A DNA stretch of 19,278 bases from an uncultured Clostridia bacterium (GTDB taxonomy: Bacteria; Bacillota; Clostridia; TANB77; CAG-465). The stretch lies in contig CAKOYA010000023.1 in assembly GCA_934130325.1 (NCBI GenBank), forward strand, positions 1 to 19,278, read 5' to 3'. The translations under genes were made by a program, and so were the position numbers. Of the stretch, positions 1 through 6,846 are shown piece by piece. The notes under the pieces were generated by a model. It ran no database searches. It saw only the letters and a list, made by a program, of their open reading frames with translations, and was not told the origin of the DNA. Position 1 is the stretch's first letter, and every line of letters starts with the position of its first letter.

Positions 1-112
1 AATTTTTAAATTCATCTCCATTTACTTAGTCTCTGCCTTTTTTAGAATTTTTTACCCCAACTATTGACAAAGAACCAGATTTTTTTATACTTCTTTACTT
101 ACTTTTTTTAGT

Positions 113-1027
113 TTATTTTTTCTTCTTTTTGCCTTTATTATTTTTTGAAAATTTTAATACTAAGTTATCTAACATATACCAAAGAGATGATGCTATAAAA
201 ACAGAAGAATATGTTCCAACTAAAATACCTATAATTAAAGGTAATGAAAATTCTTTTAACACTTGTTGATTATTTAAAAGAGCAAATATATACACAACAA
301 CAATAACAATAATAGTTGTAAGTGAAGTATATACTGTTCTAGTTAGAGTTTGAGATATACTTTTATTTATTATTTCCTTATCATCTGAATTCTTTACAAT
401 CTTTCTTTTATTTTCTCTTATTCTATCATAAATTATAATTGTATCATTTATTGAATAACCAATTATTGTGAGTACTACTGCCACAAAACTAGTATTAATA
501 GGCAATTTGAATATACCATATATAGCAATTATAAATAACGCATCATGCAATAATGACAATGTAGCAGTAATTGCAGCTGTAAATCCTAATGTCTTAAATC
601 TAATTGTTATATATAGCAATATTATTACTATAGCAACACTAACAGCTAGTAATGCTGATTCTAACAAATCTTTACCATAAGATGGCTGAACATTTCTTAT
701 AGAAGGTTCTTCCATATTAGTATATTTTTCTTTTAAAGAACTAACTATAATATCAGCTTGCTCCTCAGATATTGCATCTGTTGTTATAGCAACTACATTT
801 TCGCCTCCAGACACTTTTTGAATTAAAGCCTCTTTACCAATTGAATCTTTTACTATATTTGATATATCATTATTTTCAAATTCTTGCTTTAAATCAACTT
901 CTATTTTTGTACCACCTTTAAAGTCTATATCAAATTTATATCCTGTAATTGTACCATATGTTATACCACCAATTATTACAACTAAAGAAAATATAATACA
1001 AATATATCTTTGTTTTAAAAAGTCCAT
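113..1027 (-). CDS. secF: Protein translocase subunit SecF
   Basis: SecF is an integral membrane partner of SecD in the accessory complex that uses the proton gradient to help the SecYEG channel complete protein export. The 304-residue product has an N-terminal membrane segment (about 7-28), the conserved DFKGGT motif at 35-40, an extracytoplasmic domain to about 120, and then a run of membrane helices. The family motif YSINDTIIIYDRIREN (191-206) is intact. The C-terminus is a lysine-rich tail. The ATG lies one base after the secD stop and its AGGAGG ribosome site sits inside the end of secD, so the two genes are translationally linked. No terminator was seen in the 112 bases beyond its stop. 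Length and motifs fit the family, so the call is secure. Confidence 0.97.
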   Translation of the reverse strand: MDFLKQRYICIIFSLVVIIGGITYGTITGYKFDIDFKGGTKIEVDLKQEFENNDISNIVKDSIGKEALIQKVSGGENVVAITTDAISEEQADIIVSSLKEKYTNMEEPSIRNVQPSYGKDLLESALLAVSVAIVIILLYITIRFKTLGFTAAITATLSLLHDALFIIAIYGIFKLPINTSFVAVVLTIIGYSINDTIIIYDRIRENKRKIVKNSDDKEIINKSISQTLTRTVYTSLTTIIVIVVVYIFALLNNQQVLKEFSLPLIIGILVGTYSSVFIASSLWYMLDNLVLKFSKNNKGKKKKK

Positions 1028-1028
1028 A

Positions 1029-2324
1029 TTATTTTTCCTCCTTTCTCATTCCAAATAAGAAAGTATTTTTTTGAGCTAATGGTAAAAACTGCTTTAACAT
1101 AAATTTTGTAACTATAACTGCAGTAAATAAACTTACCACAACACCAATAGCAAGTACAATTCCAAATCCTTTTACTGGTCCTATGCCAAATATATATAAC
1201 AATATAGCAACTGTAAATGTTGTTATATTACCATCAACTATTGCAGACATTGCATTTTTTACACTCTTTTCAAATGCTTTTTTCACACTAGATTTAGCTT
1301 TAAATTCTTCCTTTAATCTTTCAAATATAATTACATTTGCATCTACTGCCATTCCTATTGAAAGTATGATTCCAGCAATTCCTGGTAAAGTCAAACTGAT
1401 ACCAGTTGTAGACATTATTAGTAATACGATAGCTATATATGCTGTAAGAGCTACACTTGCAACAACTCCAGGTAACCTATATGCAACAATCATAATTATA
1501 CAAACAATAACAAAACCAACTAATCCAGCAACAATACTTACTTGAAGTGCTTTTTGACCAATATATGGTCCTACATATTCCTTATTTATAACCTCAAGAC
1601 TAAAAGGTAAAGTACCAGAATCTATTAACATTGCATACTCCTCAGCTTCCGCTTTTTTTTCTGAATATGTACCTTTTCCCATTGTTATTATAGCTGTATT
1701 TGAATCAATTTTACTTTGAACTGTAGGTTCTGTAATACATTCTGTATCTAAATATATAGAAATAGTTTTACCTATTAATTTTTCTGTTGCCTCAGAAAAT
1801 TTCTTTTGACCTTCTTCACTAAAAGTTAATACTACGTGTGGTGATGGCATACCAGTATTATCAACTGGATCCTCACTCAATTTAGCATTTTTTATATCAT
1901 CTCCTGATAGTAGTACATTTCCGTCTGGATCTCTAAATTCTATCTTTGCTGTTTTATCTAATCCTTCAACCGCACTTAAAGGATCTTTAGATGTGTCATT
2001 AATATCAGTAGGTATTTCTACAGAAACTTGATTTGTAGATGTATCAGATCTTACAATATAATCAAATATATTCTTTGACTCTAGTCTTTTTCTAATAACA
2101 GCCTCTGATTTTTTTAGATCATCCCCTGTTATAGTTTCACCTTCTTCTGGTTTAGCTTGGTATACTATAGTAACGCCTCCACTTATATCTAGACCTGTTT
2201 TTATATCCTTAATATTCTTTACAATTTTATGTCCTTTTATTTCAAGTCCAAAGATAGCAAGATACGATATAACAATTACCGCTAAAATTGTAACTACTAT
2301 TTTTATAATATTATTTTTTTCCAT
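1029..2324 (-). CDS. secD: Protein translocase subunit SecD
   Basis: SecD forms a complex with SecF that pulls secreted proteins out of the SecYEG channel on the outer face of the membrane. The 431-residue product has a first membrane helix (about 8-27), the conserved motif TGLDISGG at 43-50, a long extracytoplasmic domain, and a C-terminal block of membrane helices containing VDANVIIFERLKEE. SecD and SecF are separate genes here, unlike the fused SecDF of Bacillus subtilis. The start is fixed by an in-frame TGA about 24 bases upstream with no other start codon between. No ribosome site stands at normal distance from the ATG; the purine-rich AGGGGGAAGG lies 26 bases upstream, separated by a small hairpin that is described on its own. 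Gene identity is secure. Confidence 0.97.
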   Translation of the reverse strand: MEKNNIIKIVVTILAVIVISYLAIFGLEIKGHKIVKNIKDIKTGLDISGGVTIVYQAKPEEGETITGDDLKKSEAVIRKRLESKNIFDYIVRSDTSTNQVSVEIPTDINDTSKDPLSAVEGLDKTAKIEFRDPDGNVLLSGDDIKNAKLSEDPVDNTGMPSPHVVLTFSEEGQKKFSEATEKLIGKTISIYLDTECITEPTVQSKIDSNTAIITMGKGTYSEKKAEAEEYAMLIDSGTLPFSLEVINKEYVGPYIGQKALQVSIVAGLVGFVIVCIIMIVAYRLPGVVASVALTAYIAIVLLIMSTTGISLTLPGIAGIILSIGMAVDANVIIFERLKEEFKAKSSVKKAFEKSVKNAMSAIVDGNITTFTVAILLYIFGIGPVKGFGIVLAIGVVVSLFTAVIVTKFMLKQFLPLAQKNTFLFGMRKEEK

Positions 2325-2331
2325 TATATTT

Positions 2332-2359
2332 GCTGAGTATAAATTTCAGCCTTCCCCCT
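2332..2359 (-). promoter_or_regulatory. secD leader: ribosome site plus hairpin before the start codon
   Basis: On the minus strand the G-rich ribosome site AGGGGGAAGG (2350-2359) is followed by GCTGA, a nine-base loop and TCAGC (2332-2350), then AAATATA and the ATG. In linear sequence the ribosome site is too far from the start. If the five-pair hairpin forms, the effective spacing shrinks to about seven bases. This suggests that folding of the leader enables or tunes secD translation. The stem is short, so the proposal rests on the complementarity and on the lack of any closer ribosome site. Confidence 0.5.
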
Positions 2360-2375
2360 CTCTTATAACAACCTA

Positions 2376-2404
2376 ATTATACTATTTTTAAAAGTAGTAG
2401 TCAA
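2376..2404 (-). promoter_or_regulatory. Sigma-A promoter of secD-secF
   Basis: On the minus strand there is TTGACT (2399-2404), a 17-base spacer and a perfect TATAAT (2376-2381). Transcription would start near 2369, giving a leader of about 45 bases that contains the ribosome site and hairpin. It lies after the terminator of the preceding gene, which supports an independent secD-secF unit. Confidence 0.85.
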
Positions 2405-2451
2405 TACGTTTTTTTCTAAATACATACAAATTTCTACACTTATCAACAAGA

Positions 2452-2500
2452 AAAAAACAAATATAAGCATAGTACAATATTTTTAATACTATGCTTATAT
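2452..2500 (-). terminator. Intrinsic terminator after the PH-domain gene
   Basis: A perfect 14-pair inverted repeat (2461-2474 with 2487-2500, loop of 12) begins two bases after the stop of the PH-domain gene. On the minus strand it is followed at once by a T-rich tract TTGTTTTTTT (2451-2460). This is a strong Rho-independent terminator separating pyrH and the PH-domain gene from secD-secF. Confidence 0.9.
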
Positions 2501-2502
2501 CA

Positions 2503-3174
2503 TTATTTTTCTATCTTTTTCAAACTATCTAAAAATTCCTCACTAGTTTGATTATCTTCATCGTTATTATTCTCTTTTACATTATTAAATGTTTTAGCAT
2601 CATTTTCTTGTACATCTTGTACCCTATTTTCTTTATTATGAACTAATTTATCAATAATATCATAATGTTCTCTAGGATTTTTTATTCCAAATATAACCAG
2701 TCCATTACTATATCCATTTTCGGCATTCGTATATATTATAATTATTCCATAGCCAAGTATTCTATCCCAAATAGTCCTTCTTATTTCAACTTCTTTTATA
2801 TTTTGATATTCAATATTTTTTTTGTGTTGATTTAAGAAACTATCTTCATAAACCATATGATCCTTAAAAAATTTAAAAGTTATATTTTTGTACTGAATTA
2901 TTTGAAATATAATATGTATCACTAACTTTAAAACGGAAAATACTATTCCAACAACAGAAATGACTATTGCGATATTAAATGCAGTATAGTTTTCTATTTT
3001 AACCCCTTTTAGTGTTTGATTATTTAATAATATAGCTATATAGCTTAAAAGAAATAGAATTAACAAAAAGACACTATTTCTTATCTTTTTACCCGTTGGC
3101 ATTCCAAGTTCATATATAAAATTAAATTTTGGTATTATTTCATGTATAATATTATTATTTTCATCATAATTCAT
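2503..3174 (-). CDS. Membrane protein with bacterial PH (YdbS/YdbT-like) domain
   Basis: The 223-residue product has a short cytoplasmic N-terminus, two membrane helices (about 33-51 and 66-91), and then a region of roughly 95-185 that looks like the bacterial pleckstrin-homology domain of YdbS/YdbT-type proteins, judging by DRILGYGIIIIYT followed by VIFGIKNPREHYDIID. The last 35 residues are an asparagine- and glutamate-rich tail. The function of such proteins is mostly unknown; in Bacillus some affect stress or toxin sensitivity. The ATG is seven bases after the pyrH stop, and its ribosome site GAGGT overlaps the end of pyrH, so the pair is co-transcribed and probably translationally coupled. 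The domain call is by pattern only and has moderate certainty. Confidence 0.75.
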   Translation of the reverse strand: MNYDENNNIIHEIIPKFNFIYELGMPTGKKIRNSVFLLILFLLSYIAILLNNQTLKGVKIENYTAFNIAIVISVVGIVFSVLKLVIHIIFQIIQYKNITFKFFKDHMVYEDSFLNQHKKNIEYQNIKEVEIRRTIWDRILGYGIIIIYTNAENGYSNGLVIFGIKNPREHYDIIDKLVHNKENRVQDVQENDAKTFNNVKENNNDEDNQTSEEFLDSLKKIEK

Positions 3175-3181
3175 TTTAAAT

Positions 3182-3889
3182 CTACCTCATTATTATTGTT
3201 CCGATTTTTTCACCTTCTGCGGCTCTTTTTATAGAATTGCTTTCATTTAATGCAAATACACATATAGGTATTTTATTTTCCATACACAAAGTAATTGCAG
3301 TAGTATCCATTACATTTAACCCCTCTGATATAGATTGCATATATGTTACTTCATCATATTTTTTAGCATCTTCGTACTTTTTAGGATCCTTATCATATAC
3401 GCCATCTACATTTTTAGCAAGTAATATCACTTCTGATTCCATCTCAATTGCACGAAGTGCAGCAGCCGAATCAGTAGTAAAATATGGATTACCAGTACCA
3501 CATCCAAAAATTACAACACGTCCTTTTTCTAAATGTCTTATAGCTCTTCTTCTTATATATGGTTCAGCTACTTGCCTCATCTCTATGGCTGTCATAACAC
3601 GAGTATCTACTCCTTTACTTTCCATCATTTCCTGAAGGGCTAATGCATTTAAAGTAGTTGCAAGCATTCCCATATAGTCAGCTGTTGTTCTTTGCATATA
3701 TCCTTCACCATATTTACCTCTCCAAAAGTTTCCGGCACCTATTACTATTCCAACTTCTACCCCTTCATTTGTTAAGTATATAATTTGTTCTACAACTTTC
3801 TCTAATTTTTCCTTATCTATCCCTCTTCCATCTTCTTTTCCTATAGCCTCTCCACTTAATTTTATTAATATTCTTTTATATTTTGCCAT
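3182..3889 (-). CDS. pyrH: Uridylate kinase (UMP kinase)
   Basis: PyrH phosphorylates UMP to UDP with ATP in the cytoplasm, feeding all pyrimidine nucleotide and UDP-sugar synthesis. The 235-residue product carries the amino-acid-kinase fold signatures: IKLSGEA near the start (9-15), GAGNFWRG (51-58), the UMP-binding stretch TADYMGMLATTLNALAL, the GTGNPYFTTDSAAALRA loop (131-147), KNVDGVYDKDP, and VMDTTAI. The reading frame extends ten codons further upstream, but the ATG at 3889 has a strong GGGGAGG ribosome site five bases away, so I chose it. In most Firmicutes pyrH sits between tsf and frr; here it is followed by a PH-domain gene and secD, and a divergent gene lies upstream, so the usual neighbours are absent. 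Confidence 0.96.
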   Translation of the reverse strand: MAKYKRILIKLSGEAIGKEDGRGIDKEKLEKVVEQIIYLTNEGVEVGIVIGAGNFWRGKYGEGYMQRTTADYMGMLATTLNALALQEMMESKGVDTRVMTAIEMRQVAEPYIRRRAIRHLEKGRVVIFGCGTGNPYFTTDSAAALRAIEMESEVILLAKNVDGVYDKDPKKYEDAKKYDEVTYMQSISEGLNVMDTTAITLCMENKIPICVFALNESNSIKRAAEGEKIGTIIMR

Positions 3890-3910
3890 AATAACCTCCC
3901 CATTTACTTG

Positions 3911-3939
3911 ATTATACATTATATGTATATTTTTTTCAA
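3911..3939 (-). promoter_or_regulatory. Sigma-A promoter of pyrH
   Basis: The minus strand reads TTGAAA (3934-3939), a 17-base spacer and a perfect TATAAT (3911-3916). Transcription would start near 3904, just ahead of the GGGGAGG ribosome site that serves the ATG at 3889. The promoter would make the ten-codon upstream extension of the frame mostly untranslated, in agreement with the chosen start. Confidence 0.75.
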
Positions 3940-3957
3940 TATTTTTCCAATTTATTT

Positions 3958-3986
3958 TTTACACATATTTTTAAAAAATTTAAAAT
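3958..3986 (+). promoter_or_regulatory. Possible promoter of the small membrane-protein gene
   Basis: TTTACA (3958-3963), a 17-base spacer and TAAAAT (3981-3986) lie 64 bases before the ATG at 4050. The match is reasonable, but the surrounding DNA is extremely AT-rich, so chance similarity cannot be excluded. It would be divergent to the pyrH promoter. Confidence 0.4.
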
Positions 3987-4049
3987 AAATCAATTTTATT
4001 GAATATTTTTATATTTTTTACAAAAACTATTTATAAAGGAGTGTTATAC

Positions 4050-4532
4050 ATGGAAAATAAAAATGGAAATACTAATATTTTTTTAATTATTATAACAATA
4101 ATAGTAGTTATAATAGCAATATATTTTATTTTTTTCAACAATAATATGCCTGGAAATTTAGAAAATAATAATGGTAACAATAGTGTTAGTAATACAGTAG
4201 ATAATGTTGCTAATTCAACCAAAGATATTGTTTCTGACACTGTAAATATTGTAGACGAAAATGCAAAATCATTATATAATAGAGTAAAAACTGGTATAAC
4301 TATAGATGGTAAAGTAATTGAAGTTCCAGCAAATTACATAAAAAAGATAACTAATAAAGTCACAAAAGAAGGTTATAAAATGACAGATGAAACTAAAAAT
4401 GCAATTAACTCAAAACTTGACGAAATAGAAAATATAGTTAGATCCGAAGGAAAAACTGATATTAAAGATTTAAGTGATTCTTCACAAAGTAAAATAAAAT
4501 CTATTGCTTCAGATATCGAAAACATGTTATAG
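4050..4532 (+). CDS. Unknown membrane-anchored small protein
   Basis: I do not recognise this 160-residue protein. It has a short hydrophilic N-terminus, one strongly hydrophobic helix (about 10-29), an asparagine- and serine-rich linker (30-60), and then mostly polar, helix-forming sequence to the end, with no cysteine pairs or catalytic motifs. The likely topology is N-terminus inside, with an extracytoplasmic helical domain tethered by a linker. The frame continues 17 codons further upstream, but the ATG at 4050 follows AAAGGAG at a normal distance, so I start there. It is transcribed alone, divergent from pyrH, and ends at a strong terminator shared with the gene at 4571-4783. Confidence 0.8.
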   Translation: MENKNGNTNIFLIIITIIVVIIAIYFIFFNNNMPGNLENNNGNNSVSNTVDNVANSTKDIVSDTVNIVDENAKSLYNRVKTGITIDGKVIEVPANYIKKITNKVTKEGYKMTDETKNAINSKLDEIENIVRSEGKTDIKDLSDSSQSKIKSIASDIENML

Positions 4533-4534
4533 TA

Positions 4535-4569
4535 AAAACAGGGTAATAAAAATATTGCCCTGTTTTTTT
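4535..4569. terminator. Hairpin terminator between two convergent genes
   Basis: AAAACAGGGTAAT (4535-4547), a six-base loop and ATTGCCCTGTTTT (4554-4566) form a 13-pair stem with one G-U pair. A run of seven T follows the second CCCTG on the plus strand, and on the minus strand the stem ends in five T. It starts three bases after one stop codon and ends a few bases before the other, so it probably terminates both transcripts, best in the plus direction. Confidence 0.88.
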
Positions 4570-4570
4570 A

Positions 4571-4783
4571 CTATTTTGACATTAAGCTTCTTTGAAGTAG
4601 TTTAATAGTTTCAAGTAATTTTTCAATGCTTGAGGTATCAAAATTAAAAGATTTAGATTCCTCATTGCATTTTTTTGCCAATAACATTAAATCATTTTTT
4701 TCTTGTTCACTCACTTCTGTATTTACAAGAGATGCAGCGATTATCTTCTCATAAATCGTTATTAATTTACAGAAATTATCCAT
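4571..4783 (-). CDS. Small helical protein of unknown function
   Basis: This is a 70-residue gene that I do not recognise. It is supported by a strong AAGGAGG ribosome site seven bases before the ATG, a good promoter upstream and a terminator immediately after the stop. The protein is cytoplasmic by composition, rich in Leu, Lys, Glu and Ser, and looks like two or three amphipathic helices. It lacks a membrane segment and any metal or catalytic motif. It lies just downstream of the TelA/XpaC operon in the same direction with no clear terminator between, so it may be expressed both alone and by read-through, and could be a partner of that system. Confidence 0.75.
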   Translation of the reverse strand: MDNFCKLITIYEKIIAASLVNTEVSEQEKNDLMLLAKKCNEESKSFNFDTSSIEKLLETIKLLQRSLMSK

Positions 4784-4838
4784 AAATTTGCCTCCTTAAA
4801 TAATTCATCTTAAGGTATATTATTTTACTTACCTAAAC

Positions 4839-4867
4839 AGTATAACACAAAAATTAACATAATTCAA
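4839..4867 (-). promoter_or_regulatory. Sigma-A promoter of the 70-residue gene
   Basis: The minus strand reads TTGAAT (4862-4867), a 17-base spacer and TATACT (4839-4844), 56 bases before the ATG. In the leader, CCTTAA and TTAAGG form a weak six-pair stem whose right arm overlaps the AAGGAGG ribosome site, which could lower translation somewhat. The promoter sits in the gap after the last gene of the TelA/XpaC operon. Confidence 0.7.
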
Positions 4868-4875
4868 GACGTTTA

Positions 4876-5616
4876 CTAATAAAACTCAATATCACCATCA
4901 TCTTTTTTTAATGTATTTCTTATACCATAATCATGATTTTGATGATTTAACATATCATGGATTTCTTTAAATGTTCCTAAGCCTTCATCGTATTTTTCTT
5001 TTCCTATGTTAAGTTCATTTATACTGGTATCTTCAATATTATATAATAACCCAAGCATTCCATCTGTCATTTCTTCTCTTACTCTATGATCACCATAATG
5101 GTCTGGTTGTTTTGAAATATCCATAATTTTACCAGTATATATAGGAGGTAAATCTGAATATGAAACCGCTCTAACAATACCATAAAAATTTCCTAAAGCA
5201 GTATTATGATACTCCCTTCTTTTCCTATCTAAGCTAATTACTCTTTGTCTCATCAAATCAATTTTTAACTCTCCAGAATTTGCATCTTGCCTAGCTTCTT
5301 CAATTAAAATAGGGTATAATACTTGTTCAATTCTAAGTTTTCTATAATCCATAATTTTCTTAATGTTATCTAATAACTCGGGATGTAAATATAGTACCTT
5401 TACTAATATTTCCATTTGTCTTCTTTTAAAGTTTGTTCCCAATTTTTTTTTTATTTTATCATCATTTTGAACAGTTTTATTTATAGCTTTAAGTAAAATA
5501 TCTTTTGTTATTTCACCTCTTTCGTACATTCCTATTTCAACTTCAAATCTCTTCTTTAAGTTATCATCTAAAGAGTCTAAATCATGTATTGCTATTTGTT
5601 CATTTAAATTTTCCAT
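4876..5616 (-). CDS. Unknown cytoplasmic protein, last gene of the TelA/XpaC operon
   Basis: I do not recognise this 246-residue protein. It has no signal peptide or membrane helix. The sequence is highly charged and mostly helical, with an Arg/Lys-rich middle (about 60-145, including IDLMRQRVISLDRKRREYHN), and ends in an acidic, His- and Asp-rich tail (PDHYGDHRVREE, then HDMLNHQNHDYGIRN). The frame extends five codons upstream to a GTG, but that GTG overlaps the GAGGT ribosome site of the ATG at 5616, so I start at the ATG. It begins 25 bases after telA and is surely in the same transcript. Its job is presumably cytoplasmic and tied to TelA, but that is inferred from position only. Confidence 0.82.
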   Translation of the reverse strand: MENLNEQIAIHDLDSLDDNLKKRFEVEIGMYERGEITKDILLKAINKTVQNDDKIKKKLGTNFKRRQMEILVKVLYLHPELLDNIKKIMDYRKLRIEQVLYPILIEEARQDANSGELKIDLMRQRVISLDRKRREYHNTALGNFYGIVRAVSYSDLPPIYTGKIMDISKQPDHYGDHRVREEMTDGMLGLLYNIEDTSINELNIGKEKYDEGLGTFKEIHDMLNHQNHDYGIRNTLKKDDGDIEFY

Positions 5617-5641
5617 AAAATCTAACCTCACAGTATACTAA

Positions 5642-6793
5642 TTAAGCTTTTATTTCAGTCAATTTATCCTTAAGTTCTTTTTCAATTTTTTGTAATTCAA
5701 CTTCTGCTTCTGCACGTTTTTTAGAACCCTCACTATGAATCTCTATTAATTTATCTAAAGTTTCAATAATATCGTTATTTGTTTTCTTTAATGTATCAAT
5801 ATCAACCATAGCTCTTTCTGATTCTTTAGCTACTTCTAAAGTTCCTTGTTTTAAATTTTCACTATTTTTCTTAAGCATTTCATTAGTTATATCTGTAACC
5901 GCTTTTTGTGTTTCTAATGCTCTTTTTGAATTAGCAACTCCAAGTGCAATTACAACCTGATTTTTCCAAAGTGGAATTGTATTAATAATTGAAGACTGAA
6001 TTTTTTCAACAAGTTCACTATCATTATTTTGTATCATTCTGATTTGTGGTGCCATTTGTATAGATATAATTCTTGTAGTCTTTAAATCATATATTTTCTT
6101 TTCAAATCTATTAATAGTAGCTATCATATCATTTACAGCTTGTGCATCTAACTGTTCACCTGATTCTTCAGCTTTTTTTTGTAATTCTGGTAAAGTAACT
6201 TCTTTTAATTCCTGTAATTTTTTATCACCTGCAATTATATACATAGAAATTAATTTAAAACTATCAATATTTTTTTGGTACATAGTATCAAAAATTGCAA
6301 TATCTTTTAACATTTGAACTTTGTGATTTTCAAGTCTAGTTTCAATTCTATCTATATTATTCTCAACTTTATCATACTTTAATATAATTTTTTCTATTTG
6401 CTTTTTAATGCTATTAAATATTCCAAAAATTCCTTTATTTTCTTGAACATTAATTTCTTTATCAAAATCTTTTATCTGTGCTACTAAATCTGTTAATAAG
6501 TCGCCTACTTCACCTGTTTGTTTTGTTTTTACATTATCTAATACTTCATCTGAAAATTTTGAAATTTCTTTTTGTGCAGAAGATCCATATGCAAGTAATG
6601 TATTAGTATCTTTAATATCTACTTTTGAAATAAATTCATCTATAGCAATTTTTTCTGTTTCTGTTAATTTTTCGTAATTTAGAGAATCCTCTAATTTTTC
6701 CTCACTTAATGATTTTTTTTCTAATAATTCACTTTCAATTTTTTCTGTTGAAACCTCTGGTGTTATTTTTAATTCTAATTTATTTTCTTCCAT
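5642..6793 (-). CDS. telA: TelA-family toxic anion / envelope stress resistance protein
   Basis: This 383-residue protein matches the TelA (YaaN-like) family in size and character: cytoplasmic, almost wholly alpha-helical, with long heptad-like stretches, an IKKQIEKIILKYDKVENNIDRIE segment near 120-150, and the family region around IISIQMAPQIRMIQNNDSELVEKIQSSI and PLWKNQVVIALG. Family members are linked to resistance to tellurite, and in Listeria to nisin and other wall-active compounds; the biochemical activity is unknown. The frame extends 15 codons upstream, but the ATG at 6793 has GGGAGG six bases away. It follows the second binding-like gene by 53 bases. The pairing with xpaC is as in Bacillus (xpaC-yaaN), although here a membrane-anchored binding-like gene is inserted between the two. 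Confidence 0.92.
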   Translation of the reverse strand: MEENKLELKITPEVSTEKIESELLEKKSLSEEKLEDSLNYEKLTETEKIAIDEFISKVDIKDTNTLLAYGSSAQKEISKFSDEVLDNVKTKQTGEVGDLLTDLVAQIKDFDKEINVQENKGIFGIFNSIKKQIEKIILKYDKVENNIDRIETRLENHKVQMLKDIAIFDTMYQKNIDSFKLISMYIIAGDKKLQELKEVTLPELQKKAEESGEQLDAQAVNDMIATINRFEKKIYDLKTTRIISIQMAPQIRMIQNNDSELVEKIQSSIINTIPLWKNQVVIALGVANSKRALETQKAVTDITNEMLKKNSENLKQGTLEVAKESERAMVDIDTLKKTNNDIIETLDKLIEIHSEGSKKRAEAEVELQKIEKELKDKLTEIKA

Positions 6794-6816
6794 TTCTATC
6801 CTCCCAATATTATTTA

Positions 6817-6845
6817 TATATAACTTGTTATGTAACAATTATATA
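6817..6845 (-). other. Hairpin between the binding-protein gene and telA
   Basis: The gap between the two genes contains ATATAA-C-TTGTTA and TAACAA-TTATAT as an inverted repeat with a two-base centre and a one-base bulge, about 13 pairs in all. No T-tract follows on the minus strand, so it is not an intrinsic terminator. It may mark a processing or stability site that sets the ratio of telA to upstream messages. Confidence 0.5.
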
Positions 6846-6846
6846 A

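Noticed and set aside
1..21. Possible start of another minus-strand gene after secF (ATG at 21 or 15).
   Set aside because: Only seven codons are inside the window and the ribosome site is weak, so no gene can be supported.
468..680. Open frame on the plus strand within secF.
   Set aside because: It is a shadow of the well-supported SecF frame, with no ribosome site and a low-complexity hydrophobic translation.
1183..1545. 120-codon plus-strand frame within secD.
   Set aside because: It lies antisense to the conserved SecD membrane region and has no initiation signals.
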